From Trebonia sp963822615 (GTDB lineage Bacteria > Actinomycetota > Actinomycetes > Streptosporangiales > Streptosporangiaceae): 64,000 bases of DNA. Each line of letters starts with the position of its first letter. Within the stretch, counting starts at the first letter, position 1. The DNA lies in assembly GCA_963822615.1 (NCBI GenBank), contig CAWGIM010000015.1:658593-722592 (forward strand). The letters are read 5' to 3'. The position numbers were made by a program, and so were the translations under genes. Shown here piece after piece: positions 16,257 to 24,861 of the stretch. The notes under the pieces are model-generated. The model was not told where the DNA came from. It made no database searches and saw only the letters and a program-made list of their open reading frames with translations.

Positions 16257-18635
16257 GTGTCCACGGGCCTGGCAGGCGTCCGCGTCGTTGACTTCGGCCA
16301 CTACATCGCGGGCCCGCTGGCCGCCCTGCTGCTGGCCGAGGCGGGCGCCGACGTGGTGCACGTCGACTCCCCGGCGGTGGCCCGCGCCCCCGGCGCGGCC
16401 GACGCCTACTTCAACCGGAGCAAGCGGCGGATCACCCTCGACCTGAAGTCACCGGGCGACCTGGCCGTCGCCCGCGAGCTGGCGGCCGGGGCCGACGTGC
16501 TCATCGAGAACTTCCGCCCGGGGGTCATGGAGCGGCTCGGCCTCGGTGCCCCGGCCCTGCGGGCGGCCAACGAGCGGCTGGTGTACTGCTCGCTGCCCGG
16601 CTTCGCGCCCGATGACGAGCGGGCCGGCGTCCCCGCCTGGGACGGGATCGTGCACGCGGCGGTGGCCGGCTACCGGCCGCTGAGCCAGCACTGGGACCCG
16701 TCGGGGCGCCAGCGCGCGACGGTCGAGGACCGGGACGCGCCGCTGTTCACCCCGATTACGACCGCGTCCAACTTCGGCGCGCTGATGGGCGCCGTCGCGG
16801 TGGTCATGGCGCTGATCGCCCGGCAGCAGTCCGGGCGCGGCCAGCTGATCCAGCTGCCGCTGGCGGAGGCGTTCATCGAGGCCTACAGCACCATGCTCGG
16901 CATGCGGGTGTACGAGAACCCGCTGATGGGCGACGGGCAGATGCTGAGCGACCTCACCTACAGCTGCGCCGACGGCGGGGCCATCGACCTGTCGCCCTAC
17001 GCCAAGTTCGTCATCCGGCTGCTGGACGCGGCCGGGGTGGCCGCCGACTGGGAAGCCGCGGGCCTCATCGACGTCGCCGCCCGCACCTTCGCGCTTGACC
17101 GGCGCGACGAGATCATCGCCCGGTTCGTCGACCTGGTCCGCGGCCACCCGGTGGCCTGGTGGGACGAGGTGGCGACCAGGTCCGAGATGCCGGTCGCCCG
17201 GGTCCGGACGCCCGCCGAGTGGATGGCGACCAACCAGGCGGCCGAGTCCGGCGCCGCGATCACGCTGACCGACCCGCTGGCGGGCCGGATCGTGCTGCCG
17301 GGCGCCAGCATCGACCTGTTCGGTACGGTGCCGCCGCCGCGCCCGCGCCACCTGCCCGACCAGGACCGGGACGCGGTGCTCAGCGAGCTGGCGGCGGCCG
17401 GCCGCCCAGTGCCGCCGGCCGCCAGTGCCGGTCGGCCGGTGCCCGCCGGCCGGCCAGGGAAGCCGGCCGACCTGCCGCTGGCGGGCATCAAGGCACTCGA
17501 CATCAGCCAGGCGGTAGCCGGGCCGACCGCCGCCCGGCTACTGGCCGACTACGGTGCTGACGTGATCAAGGTCGGGCCCACCGTGCCCGGCGTCACCGAC
17601 GGGATCGTCGCCCAGCTCCACCGGGGCAAGCGGACACTGCTGGTCAACGGCGGCGACGAGGCCGGCCGGGAACTGACCGCCAGCCTGCTCGGCCAGGCCG
17701 ACCTGCTGGTCACCAACTTCACCCTGAAGTCCCAGGCCAGGTACGGCTTTGACTACACGCGGGCGCGCGCGGTCAACCCCCGCATCGTGCACTGCTCGCT
17801 CACCGCCTTCGGCCAGGCCGGCCCCTGGGCGAACCGTCGCGGCTACGAGAACCAGTGCAACGCGGCCACCGGGATGAGCTGGCGCTACGGCTCCCGGTTC
17901 GGCTGGACGCTGTACCAGCCGACGCCGATCAACGATGCCAGCACCGGCATCCTCGGCACCTTCGCGACGGCCGTCGCCCTGTACGCGCGGGGCGAGGCCG
18001 GCCCTGATGCCCCCGGCCAGCGGGTGGCCACCTCCCTCGGCCAGGGGTCAACCCTGCACCAGGCCTCCTACCTGGCGGTCGAGGCGCAGGGCGAAACGCC
18101 CGACGAGAGCAGGACTGAGTACGGCCGCAGCGCGCTCTACCGGCTGTACCGGGCCGCCGACACCTGGTTCTTCCTGGCCGCGCGGGACGGGGACGTGCCG
18201 GCCCTGCTGGCCGCGACCGGGCTCGAACAGGCCGGGCTGGCCGTGGACTGGGCGGACCCCGGCGGCGCCCTGGCGGGCGAGCTGGCGGCCCGGTTCGCGG
18301 CCGAGCCTGCTGTCTACTGGTCAGCCGCCCTGGCCGGGGCGGACATCGCGGCGCAGCCGGTCGCCTCCATCGACGAAGCCATCCGCTACCTGGTCGACCG
18401 CGACCTGGTGTACTTCGAGCGCGGCCCGCGGGGGACCGACGAGGCCCGGCCCGGCATCGGCCAGTGGCTGTCTGACACCCCGCCGCGGGTCGGCGCCAGC
18501 CCGGGCCCGATCGGCTCCCAGGTGCTGGAGGTGCTGGCCGAGCTCGGCCTGACCGGCGACGCGGTGCGGCAGCTAGCCGAGGACAAGGTGATCTGCCTGC
18601 CCGACGACCTGCCCACCCTGGTCCGGCTGACCTGA
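16257..18635 (+). CDS. tandem-domain CaiB/BaiF (type III) CoA-transferase
   Basis: A 792-residue protein with two family III CoA-transferase units in tandem. Unit 1 (about 1-370) begins LAGVRVVDFGHYIAGPLAA, and unit 2 (about 405-790) begins LAGIKALDISQAVAGPTAA. They are joined by a Pro/Ala/Gly-rich linker with RPVPA repeats. Each unit repeats the AGADV-x-H/KV segment and an ENFRPG or TNFTLK motif. Single-domain members are about 400 residues, so this is a fusion of two subunits. These enzymes move CoA between carboxylic acids. It is directly coupled to the upstream ligase. Confidence 0.93.
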   Translation: MSTGLAGVRVVDFGHYIAGPLAALLLAEAGADVVHVDSPAVARAPGAADAYFNRSKRRITLDLKSPGDLAVARELAAGADVLIENFRPGVMERLGLGAPALRAANERLVYCSLPGFAPDDERAGVPAWDGIVHAAVAGYRPLSQHWDPSGRQRATVEDRDAPLFTPITTASNFGALMGAVAVVMALIARQQSGRGQLIQLPLAEAFIEAYSTMLGMRVYENPLMGDGQMLSDLTYSCADGGAIDLSPYAKFVIRLLDAAGVAADWEAAGLIDVAARTFALDRRDEIIARFVDLVRGHPVAWWDEVATRSEMPVARVRTPAEWMATNQAAESGAAITLTDPLAGRIVLPGASIDLFGTVPPPRPRHLPDQDRDAVLSELAAAGRPVPPAASAGRPVPAGRPGKPADLPLAGIKALDISQAVAGPTAARLLADYGADVIKVGPTVPGVTDGIVAQLHRGKRTLLVNGGDEAGRELTASLLGQADLLVTNFTLKSQARYGFDYTRARAVNPRIVHCSLTAFGQAGPWANRRGYENQCNAATGMSWRYGSRFGWTLYQPTPINDASTGILGTFATAVALYARGEAGPDAPGQRVATSLGQGSTLHQASYLAVEAQGETPDESRTEYGRSALYRLYRAADTWFFLAARDGDVPALLAATGLEQAGLAVDWADPGGALAGELAARFAAEPAVYWSAALAGADIAAQPVASIDEAIRYLVDRDLVYFERGPRGTDEARPGIGQWLSDTPPRVGASPGPIGSQVLEVLAELGLTGDAVRQLAEDKVICLPDDLPTLVRLT

Positions 18636-18659
18636 CCAGCCTCCGCCGGAACCCTGTCC

Positions 18660-18677
18660 GGTATCATCCGTGATACC
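18660..18677. promoter_or_regulatory. operator of the antitoxin-Doc module (GGTATCA-N4-TGATACC)
   Basis: A perfect 7-4-7 inverted repeat 9 bp before the antitoxin ATG. This fits an RHH/AbrB-type antitoxin binding site overlapping the promoter. A further ATACC half occurs within it. Confidence 0.65.
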
Positions 18678-18686
18678 ATTGGGTGC

Positions 18687-18890
18687 ATGGCGATGACCCT
18701 GAGGCTTGCCGACGATGAAACTGACGCTCTGCGCCGGCGTGCGGAACTGGAGCAGCGGTCCATGCAGGAAGTGGCCCGGCAGGCGATCCGCGAGTACGTG
18801 GAGAACCACAGCCGCACCGAGCTGCTGGACCGGGTCCTCGACGAGGAACTGCCCCGCTATGCCGAGGCGCTGGAGCGGCTCGGCCAGTGA
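18687..18890 (+). CDS. ribbon-helix-helix antitoxin (Doc partner)
   Basis: A 67-residue small protein starting MAMTLRLADDETDALRRRAE. This is a ribbon-helix-helix strand followed by amphipathic helices, and the C-terminus is acidic. Its stop overlaps the Doc-like toxin start by 4 bp. A palindromic operator sits just upstream, so it should autorepress the operon and neutralise the Fic/Doc toxin. Confidence 0.85.
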   Translation: MAMTLRLADDETDALRRRAELEQRSMQEVARQAIREYVENHSRTELLDRVLDEELPRYAEALERLGQ

Positions 18891-19267
18891 TTTACCTGAC
18901 TCTCCCCGAGCTGCTTCACGTAGCGGAGCGGACGCTGGGAGCAGGCTACGCGGTGCGCGACTACGGGCTGCTGGAGGCCGCGCTGGCGCGGCCCCAGGCG
19001 ACCGCGTTCGGCAAGGACGCCTACCCGGACCTGGACGCCAAGGCCGCGGCGCTGCTGCACTCCGTCGCCCGCAACCACGCGCTCGTCGACGGCAACAGGC
19101 GGCTCGCGCTCGCCGCGGTCATCGTGTTCTACGGCCTTAACGGCCGGCGGCTGACCCTGACCAACGACCAGGCCTACGACCTGGTGATCAGCGTCGCCGC
19201 CGGGCAGCTCGACGATGCCGACGCCATCGCGGCCATCCTCAGGAACGCCACCCAGCCCCGCAGGTAG
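18887..19267 (+). CDS. doc: Fic/Doc-family toxin (death-on-curing)
   Basis: A 126-residue Doc-type protein. The Fic motif is H64-ALV-D68-GN70-RR72 (HALVDGNRRLA), matching H-x-F-x-D-G-N-K-R with Leu for Phe and Arg for Lys. The LEAALARPQATAFG segment upstream is conserved in Doc toxins. Doc phosphorylates EF-Tu in phage P1, and chromosomal homologues may act on the same or other targets. The Arg instead of Lys deserves an activity check. The ATG overlaps the antitoxin gene. Confidence 0.9.
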   Translation: MIYLTLPELLHVAERTLGAGYAVRDYGLLEAALARPQATAFGKDAYPDLDAKAAALLHSVARNHALVDGNRRLALAAVIVFYGLNGRRLTLTNDQAYDLVISVAAGQLDDADAIAAILRNATQPRR

Positions 19268-19307
19268 GGCGACTGAGCGGAGCCGCCTCCAAGCCCCAGG
19301 CGGGCAG

Positions 19308-19679
19308 TCAGCCGGGGGTGCGGCGAGGCGTCGCGGACAGCGTCAGGGCTTCGTCCACGGTGGAGCTCAGCGGGATCCGGCGGTCCACTCCGGTCATCCA
19401 CAGCAGCTTGCGGGGCTGCGGTTGCGAGCAGACCGCGTGCAGGGTGCCGCCGTGGCCGCCGACGCGGCGGGCCGCGCCGATCAGGACCCCGAGTCCGGTC
19501 GAGTCGATGAAGGTGACCCGGTCGAGGTCGATGATCAACGGCTGACCCTCATCGGCCAGCGAGAACAGGCGTTCTCGCAGATCCGCCACCGTGGTCAGGT
19601 CGATATCTCCGGTGACCTCCACGATCGAGGCCGCACGCTCCTGGCGAACCGTGATCGACAGTCCCTCACCCATAGGCAT
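19308..19679 (-). CDS. STAS-domain anti-sigma factor antagonist
   Basis: A 123-residue single STAS domain. The phosphorylatable serine is S60 in FIDSTGLGVLIGA, the canonical SpoIIAA/RsbV motif. Such proteins bind an anti-sigma kinase and free its sigma factor when unphosphorylated. No partner RsbW-like kinase is encoded in this window, so the pathway must be completed elsewhere. Confidence 0.92.
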   Translation of the reverse strand: MPMGEGLSITVRQERAASIVEVTGDIDLTTVADLRERLFSLADEGQPLIIDLDRVTFIDSTGLGVLIGAARRVGGHGGTLHAVCSQPQPRKLLWMTGVDRRIPLSSTVDEALTLSATPRRTPG

Positions 19680-19856
19680 CCTCCCGCCGCGTTACCGCTC
19701 ACCTCGGCAGCAGTTATCACGCCTGCGGCCACTGGGGATCCGGTTAAGTGCAGGCCCTACTGCCCGCTGCTGCGCCGGTCATGCGAGCTGGCACCATTGA
19801 CTGCGTAACTTGGCGGCAGCGCGGGGCGCGCCGTGCACCTGGCAAGGAGGGACATG

Positions 19857-20300
19857 ATGCTGACCAAGCGGGAGGCCGGCGAGGCGGTCCGGGCGGCCAA
19901 GGCCAGGCTGGGCGTGACCTGGGCCCAGCTGGCCGAGGCGGTGGGACGACCGGCCGCGTGGACGACATCGGCGCTGCTGGGCCAGCAGCCGATGACCGCC
20001 GCCCAGGCTGCGGCGGCCGGGTCGCTGCTCGATCTGGGCGAGGATGTCATCCAGGCCCTGCAGTTGCAGCCCACCCGGGGCGCGCTGGACTCGGCGGTGC
20101 CCGCCGACCCGACGATCTACCGGTTCTACGAGGTGCTCCAGGTCTACGGGCCGACGATCAAGGAGCTCATCCACGAGCAGTTCGGTGACGGCATCATGAG
20201 CGCGATCAACTTCCGGCTGGACGTCCGGCGCGAGCCAGATCCCGGCGGCGACCGGGTGATCGTAACGCTGGACGGCAAGTTCCTGCCCTACCAGTGGTGA
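19857..20300 (+). CDS. cynS: cyanate hydratase (cyanase)
   Basis: A 147-residue cyanase. The N-terminal five-helix bundle is followed by the catalytic domain with R89, E92 and S115 (YRFYE; IMSAINF), which keep exactly the spacing of R96/E99/S122 in the Escherichia coli enzyme. It converts cyanate plus bicarbonate to carbon dioxide and carbamate, acting as a decamer in the cytosol. ATG 19857 was chosen over 19854 because AAGGAGG ends 6 bp upstream of it. No carbonic anhydrase gene or cynR regulator is adjacent, so the gene appears to stand alone. Confidence 0.93.
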   Translation: MLTKREAGEAVRAAKARLGVTWAQLAEAVGRPAAWTTSALLGQQPMTAAQAAAAGSLLDLGEDVIQALQLQPTRGALDSAVPADPTIYRFYEVLQVYGPTIKELIHEQFGDGIMSAINFRLDVRREPDPGGDRVIVTLDGKFLPYQW

Positions 20301-20318
20301 AGACGTGGCTGGCGTGAC

Positions 20319-21017
20319 TTAGAGGTTGCCGGGGAACGCGATCAGGTCGGGGGCGATGAGCGGTGTGCCGACGTCAAGCTGGATCTGGGCCTTGTCCATG
20401 AGCGGGATGTCGCGCGGGTTGCCCGGGTAGACCTTGCCGTCGTAGAAGGCGGTGACGTGCCCTTTCGCCGGGCCGGCCTGGTCAGTGCTGAGCGGCTGGC
20501 CCCACTCGTCGAAGAAGTCCCCGAGCGTGAAGCCCCGCTGGACCGGTGACTCGATGTGGATGACGCCGTCGGGGGCGTGCGTGTGCAGCCAGTAGAAGCA
20601 CTTCCCGTCCTTGACGTACGGCTGCCCGGTCGAGTTCCTGGCCGCTACCGGGTCGATGATGCCGATCCCGGCGGGTACCTGGCGCTGCTTACCGCTGACG
20701 AACACCGTCAGGGCAGCGTGCCAGTGGAAGAGAAGGTGGAAGCCCGACTGGCAGCTGATGCCGTCCACCGCCTGGCCGGCGGCCATGGCCGCCCGGCCGG
20801 CCAGCGGCGTCGCGCTGGGCACGGGCACGCCCTCGTAGCCGCCGGGCCCAGGCGGCGGCGCGGGCTGCAGCGTGCCCAGCACGCTGGGGCTCAGCAGGCC
20901 ACTCGGCGTTCCGGGGGCCGCGGACCCGCCGCCGGCGACCACGAGCGCTATCCCGGCCGCCGCGGCCGCCACCGCAACGCCGGCCCCGCCCCGCACAAGC
21001 CACCGCCGCTGTGACAC
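20319..21017 (-). CDS. membrane-anchored or secreted conserved protein with His-rich motifs
   Basis: A 232-residue protein. An N-terminal hydrophobic segment (about residues 12-35, Ala/Val-rich) acts as a signal or anchor, followed by a Pro/Gly linker. The exported domain has two histidine clusters: LFHWHAALTVFVSGK near 120 and FYWLHTHAPDGVIHIESP near 165. GTG 21017 was chosen because GCGGAGG precedes it; the frame is open further upstream without a ribosome site. The clustered His/Cys residues (HWH, C-F-Y-W-L-H-T-H, H-I-E) suggest metal binding, but I do not recognise a named function. Confidence 0.7.
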   Translation of the reverse strand: MSQRRWLVRGGAGVAVAAAAAGIALVVAGGGSAAPGTPSGLLSPSVLGTLQPAPPPGPGGYEGVPVPSATPLAGRAAMAAGQAVDGISCQSGFHLLFHWHAALTVFVSGKQRQVPAGIGIIDPVAARNSTGQPYVKDGKCFYWLHTHAPDGVIHIESPVQRGFTLGDFFDEWGQPLSTDQAGPAKGHVTAFYDGKVYPGNPRDIPLMDKAQIQLDVGTPLIAPDLIAFPGNL

Positions 21018-21180
21018 GAGCACCTCCGCTGCCTGGCATGACCTTCCCAGCCAGTTAATCCCCCTCACTGGGGCCACGGCACCCGGCGTCACGCACACGT
21101 AAGAACCGGCCGGGTCACGCGATCGGCCCGTGATGTGACGAGCGCCACATTTCTCGCCGAAATATTTGGCTATGGCAAGC

Positions 21181-21197
21181 ACTTGTCGTATACAAGT
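21181..21197. promoter_or_regulatory. MarR operator overlapping the -10 element
   Basis: The inverted repeat ACTTGT-N5-ACAAGT covers TATACA (21189-21194), which lies 17 bp after TTGGCT (21166-21171), a reasonable sigma-70-type promoter. A MarR dimer bound here would block transcription of its own marR-MFS operon. Confidence 0.65.
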
Positions 21198-21208
21198 AAT
21201 AGACAGGC

Positions 21209-21757
21209 GTGAGAGCAACCGGGATGGCGGGGATGACTGAAAACGACCGTGCGAAGACGGTGGCCGCGGCCGCGGACTCGTTCGCCGACCTGCAGCGCAC
21301 GGTTCGCCGGGCCAAGGCCCGGCTGCTGGCCGCGGCCGGCGACGACATCGACTCGGCTGCCCAGGCGCTGCTGCACACGGTCGGCGCGCTAGGGCCGATG
21401 CGGGCCAGCACCCTGGCCGCCAGCGTGCAGTCGGACTTGTCCACCATCAGCCGGCAGGTTGCCACCCTGGTGGCCCGCGGGCTGCTCGCCCGGCAGGCCG
21501 ACCAGCACGACGGCCGGGCCAGCCTGCTCGCCGTCACCAGCGCCGGCCAGGCCGCCATCGACCAGCACGAGCGGGGCAGGCTGGCGTTCTTCACCGGCGT
21601 GCTCGACGGCTGGGACGAAGCCGAGATGCGGCAGTTCACCCGGCAGCTGGAGCGGTTCACCGCCGCCTACGAGCAGAACCACACCGCCCTGATGAAGGAA
21701 AAGTACGCGCGCCGCCAGGCCGGCTCGCAGCCGGTGAAAGAAGGAACCGAATCATGA
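21209..21757 (+). CDS. MarR-family transcriptional regulator
   Basis: A MarR-type winged-helix protein of up to 182 residues. It has the ASTLAASVQSDLSTISRQV recognition helix region (near 75-95), the wing with DQHDGRASLLAVT, and flanking dimerisation helices. Three in-frame starts (GTG 21209, ATG 21224, ATG 21233) are possible and none has a good ribosome site. A promoter-operator ending at 21197 means the transcript is almost leaderless for 21209. Its stop overlaps the MFS transporter start by 4 bp, so it most likely represses an efflux operon in response to a lipophilic ligand. Confidence 0.9.
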   Translation: MRATGMAGMTENDRAKTVAAAADSFADLQRTVRRAKARLLAAAGDDIDSAAQALLHTVGALGPMRASTLAASVQSDLSTISRQVATLVARGLLARQADQHDGRASLLAVTSAGQAAIDQHERGRLAFFTGVLDGWDEAEMRQFTRQLERFTAAYEQNHTALMKEKYARRQAGSQPVKEGTES

Positions 21758-23400
21758 CCGCCATGTCAGTCCGCCCGGCGCACGCAGACCAGGCAGACGG
21801 GGCGCTGTCGCACCGCCAGATCTTGACGATCCTGTCCGGCCTGGTGCTTGGCATGTTCCTGGCCGCGCTCGACCAGACGATCGTGTCCACCGCGATCAAG
21901 ACAATCGGCAACGACCTGCACGACCTGACCGCGCAGGCCTGGGTCACCACCGCGTTCCTCATTACCTCGACGATCGCCGCGCCGCTGTTCGGCAAGCTGT
22001 CTGACATTTACGGCCGCAAGCGGCTGTTCATGCTCGCCATCGTGATCTTCGTGGCCGGCTCGGCGCTCTGCGGCCTGGCCACCTCGATGTACGAGCTCGC
22101 TGCCTTCCGCGCCTTCCAGGGCATCGGGGCGGGCGGCATCATGCCGCTGGCGCTGGCCGTCATCGGCGACATCATCCCGCCCCGCGAGCGCGCCCGGTAC
22201 CAGGGCTACATGATCGCGGTGTTCGCCAGCGCCTCGGTGCTCGGCCCGGTGCTCGGCGGCGTGTTCTCCGGGCTGGACTCCTTCCTCGGCGTGGCCGGCT
22301 GGCGCTGGATCTTCTACATCAACGTGCCGATCGCGATCGCCGCCCTGATCGTGGTGGCACGGGTGCTCAAGCTGGACGAGTCCCGCCGCGCACGGCGGCG
22401 GATCGACTGGCTCGGCTCGGCCCTGCTGGCGGTCGGCCTGGTGCCGCTGCTGGTGGTGGCGGAGCAGGGACAGTCCTGGGGCTGGTCCTCGATCGCCTCG
22501 CTGAGCTGCTACTTCCTCGGTGCCGCGGGCCTGGCCGCGTTCGTCTGGGTCCAGCACCGGATGGGCGATGACGCGGTGCTGCCGCTGCGCCTGTTCCGCA
22601 ACTCCACCTTCTCGGTCGCCTCGGCCCAGATGACCATCATCGGCATGGCCATGTTCGGCGGCCTGGCCGTGGTCCCGCTCTACCTGCAGATCGTCAAGGG
22701 CTCCACGCCGACCGCGGCCGGCCTGCTGCTGCTGCCGCTGGTGCTCGGGCTGATGGGGTCCTCCCTCGTCTCCGGCCGGATCATCTCCCGCACCGGCCGG
22801 TACAAGATCTTCCCGGTCATCGGCTCGTTCCTGATGCTGGGCGGGATGAGCCTGATGGTGACCGTCGGCGCCGACACGCCGCTGTGGCACACCGACCTGT
22901 TCATGGCCCTGTTCGGCATCGGGCTCGGCCTCAACATGCAGAGCCTGATGCTGGGCATGCAGAACGCGGTGCCGGCCGGCGACATGGGCGTCGCCTCGGC
23001 CGCCTCGACGTTCTTCCGCTCGGTCGGCGGCACGATCGGCACCGCGATCTTCCTGTCCATCCTGTTCTCCCAGGCCGGCAGCAAGATCAGCGGCGCCTAC
23101 GCCGCCGCCGCGACCAACCCGGCCTACCTGGCCGCCGCCAAGGCCAACCCTGGCCAGGTCGCGTCGCTGCGGCAGGGCCTGAGCGGCGGCCTGGAGGACA
23201 CCTCGTTCCTCAACGGGCTGGCCAAGCCGCTGGTGCACCCGTTCTTCACCGGCTTCTCGGCGGCCGGGGACGTGGTGTTCGCGGCCACCGCGATCTTGCT
23301 GGTGGCGTCGGTGGTGCTGTCGCTGTGCCTCAAGGAGGTTCCGCTGCGGATGGTGTCCGGCAACCAGGCCCGGGCCGAGGCGGCCCTCGCCATGCACTGA
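21754..23400 (+). CDS. MFS multidrug exporter, DHA2 (EmrB/QacA) type, 14 TM
   Basis: A 548-residue major facilitator. The N-terminal FLAALDQTIVSTAI motif D1 is diagnostic for the 14-TM DHA2 drug/proton antiporters. The GRKRLF loop A motif and the SVLGPVLGGVFSG motif C follow at about residues 90 and 165. It is coupled to a MarR repressor by a 4-bp overlap. It probably exports a toxic hydrophobic compound, and whether that is related to the surrounding catabolism is unknown. A perfect 17-bp hairpin follows the gene. Confidence 0.95.
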   Translation: MTAMSVRPAHADQADGALSHRQILTILSGLVLGMFLAALDQTIVSTAIKTIGNDLHDLTAQAWVTTAFLITSTIAAPLFGKLSDIYGRKRLFMLAIVIFVAGSALCGLATSMYELAAFRAFQGIGAGGIMPLALAVIGDIIPPRERARYQGYMIAVFASASVLGPVLGGVFSGLDSFLGVAGWRWIFYINVPIAIAALIVVARVLKLDESRRARRRIDWLGSALLAVGLVPLLVVAEQGQSWGWSSIASLSCYFLGAAGLAAFVWVQHRMGDDAVLPLRLFRNSTFSVASAQMTIIGMAMFGGLAVVPLYLQIVKGSTPTAAGLLLLPLVLGLMGSSLVSGRIISRTGRYKIFPVIGSFLMLGGMSLMVTVGADTPLWHTDLFMALFGIGLGLNMQSLMLGMQNAVPAGDMGVASAASTFFRSVGGTIGTAIFLSILFSQAGSKISGAYAAAATNPAYLAAAKANPGQVASLRQGLSGGLEDTSFLNGLAKPLVHPFFTGFSAAGDVVFAATAILLVASVVLSLCLKEVPLRMVSGNQARAEAALAMH

Positions 23401-23423
23401 CGGCAGGCATCAGCTAGCCGCTG

Positions 23424-23461
23424 ACTGCGCCCAGCCGGGACCGCTCCCGGCTGGGCGCAGT
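23424..23461. terminator. intrinsic terminator after the MFS gene
   Basis: Perfect 17-bp arms (ACTGCGCCCAGCCGGGA / complement) around a CCGC loop, 23 bp after the MFS stop, followed by GCGTTTTAG. This is a very stable stem-loop with a short T run, typical of rho-independent or actinobacterial L-shaped terminators. Confidence 0.85.
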
Positions 23462-23537
23462 GCGTTTTAGTAACGAAGTGACGACAGAGCGTGTTGAACC
23501 CATCTCCTGGCTGCCGACCCGTGAATACTCTCCGTGA

Positions 23538-23951
23538 ATGATCATTACGAGGAGTCGCACCCGCGCGTGGGCGCTGCTGGCCGGACTGGCGGCGGTTCTG
23601 CTGCTCGCGGCCTGTAGCAGTAGCAGTAGCAGTTCCGGTTCCTCGACGGCCGCCCGGGCTAGTTCCCCGGCGGCTTCCGCGGCGGCCAGTGGCAGCGCCG
23701 ACACGATCATCATCAAGAACTTCGCGTTCTCGCCGGCCAGCCTCACGGTTGCTCCCGGCGCGGTGGTGACGGTCCGCAACGAGGACTCGGTGACGCACAC
23801 GCTGACCGACAAGTCGGACAAAAAGCTGTTCGATACCGGCGACATAGCAGCGAACCAATCCGAGTCGTTCAAGGCTCCGAAGAGCGCTGGAAGCTACCCG
23901 TACATCTGCACGATCCACCAGTACATGAGCGGCACCCTCATCGTCCGCTAG
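23538..23951 (+). CDS. cupredoxin-domain lipoprotein (plastocyanin-like)
   Basis: A 137-residue lipoprotein. The signal peptide ends in the lipobox LLAAC (C26), a Ser-rich linker (27-52) follows, then a cupredoxin fold (53-137). Type 1 copper ligands are visible: H87 (VTHTLT), C124, H127 and M130 in YICTIHQYMSG. It should carry one electron at the outer face of the membrane. It lies immediately upstream of two exported ferritin-like proteins, which suggests an extracytoplasmic metal or redox unit. Confidence 0.92.
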   Translation: MIITRSRTRAWALLAGLAAVLLLAACSSSSSSSGSSTAARASSPAASAAASGSADTIIIKNFAFSPASLTVAPGAVVTVRNEDSVTHTLTDKSDKKLFDTGDIAANQSESFKAPKSAGSYPYICTIHQYMSGTLIVR

Positions 23952-23988
23952 CGCCGTCGTACTGGGGATCCGGGGAACAGGAGAACAC

Positions 23989-24861
23989 GTGGAATTCGAC
24001 GAGACCGCCCTGGGCGGCCTGATCGAGGAATCGCAAGATACCCATGCCGACGCGCTGCGCGCGGCCCGGGAACCGCTGCGGGACATGGTCGACCTCGGCC
24101 AGCAGGCGCGGGCCGGGGGCGCCGTTGACCCGGAGGAGAACCGCGCCTTTGCCCGCGCGAACAGCGGTCGCCTGGCCGGCCGCGCCCGGCGCGCGGGCGG
24201 GCTGCTGGCGGGGGCCGGCATCGTCACCGCCCTGGCCGAGTTCATCGGCCGCCCGGCCTTCGCCGCTTCGGGCACCGACGTCCAGGTGCTGCAGACCGCC
24301 TCCTCGATCGAGGTGCTGGCGGTCAGCACCTACAAGACCGCGCTGGGGCTGCCCTACATCGGCGGCAGCACGGCCAACCCGGTCATCAAGGCGTTCGCGA
24401 CCACCACCATGAAGCAGCATTCCGAGCACCTGGCGGCCTTCCAGGCGGCCACCACCGCGCTCGGCGGGACCAAGCAGGCCAAGCCCGACCCGGCCTTCGT
24501 GCCGGTCGTCGACAAGGCGGTGGCCGCGATCACCAAGGCGAACGCCGCCAACGGGGCGCTGCTGGTGGTGGGCCTGGCGCTGGAGCTGGAGAACATCGCG
24601 GCGGAAACCTACGTCAACAACATGAGCCTGCTGTCCGATGCGAACGCGAAGAAGCTGACCGCGAGCGTCATGGGCGTCGAGGCGCAGCACGTCGCCATCC
24701 TGTACGCGGTGCAGGCGCTGCTGAAGGCGGGGGACGGGGCGGACATCACGCTGCCGCCGCCCGCGGCGAAGCTGCCGGCCGCGGCCGGCTCCGTCGGCTT
24801 CCCGAACGCCTTCTACCCGACCAGCAAGGCCGCCCCGGCCACCCAGGGAGCAACGTCATGA
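23989..24861 (+). CDS. exported ferritin-like domain protein (1)
   Basis: A 290-residue protein. About 60 charged cytosolic residues precede an Arg-rich hydrophobic segment (RLAGRARRAGGLLAGAG and following) with an Ala-rich cleavage region, a Tat-like signal placed unusually far from the N-terminus. The exported part (from about 95) is a four-helix ferritin-like bundle with E/H pairs such as SIEVLAVSTYKT, KQHSEHLAAFQ and ELENIAAETYVN, capable of a di-metal site. The GTG start at 23989 follows CAGGAG. Its stop overlaps the next ferritin-like gene by 4 bp. Confidence 0.85.
   Translation: MEFDETALGGLIEESQDTHADALRAAREPLRDMVDLGQQARAGGAVDPEENRAFARANSGRLAGRARRAGGLLAGAGIVTALAEFIGRPAFAASGTDVQVLQTASSIEVLAVSTYKTALGLPYIGGSTANPVIKAFATTTMKQHSEHLAAFQAATTALGGTKQAKPDPAFVPVVDKAVAAITKANAANGALLVVGLALELENIAAETYVNNMSLLSDANAKKLTASVMGVEAQHVAILYAVQALLKAGDGADITLPPPAAKLPAAAGSVGFPNAFYPTSKAAPATQGATS

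Noticed and set aside
14550..16361. A 603-codon antisense frame over the acyl-CoA ligase
   Set aside because: Amino-acid composition is typical of complement frames in GC-rich DNA, and the sense frame carries all ligase motifs.
21766..23397. A 543-codon open frame antisense to the MFS transporter
   Set aside because: It is His/Arg/Gly/Gln-rich with no domain, no ribosome site, and follows from strong GC third-position bias in the sense gene.
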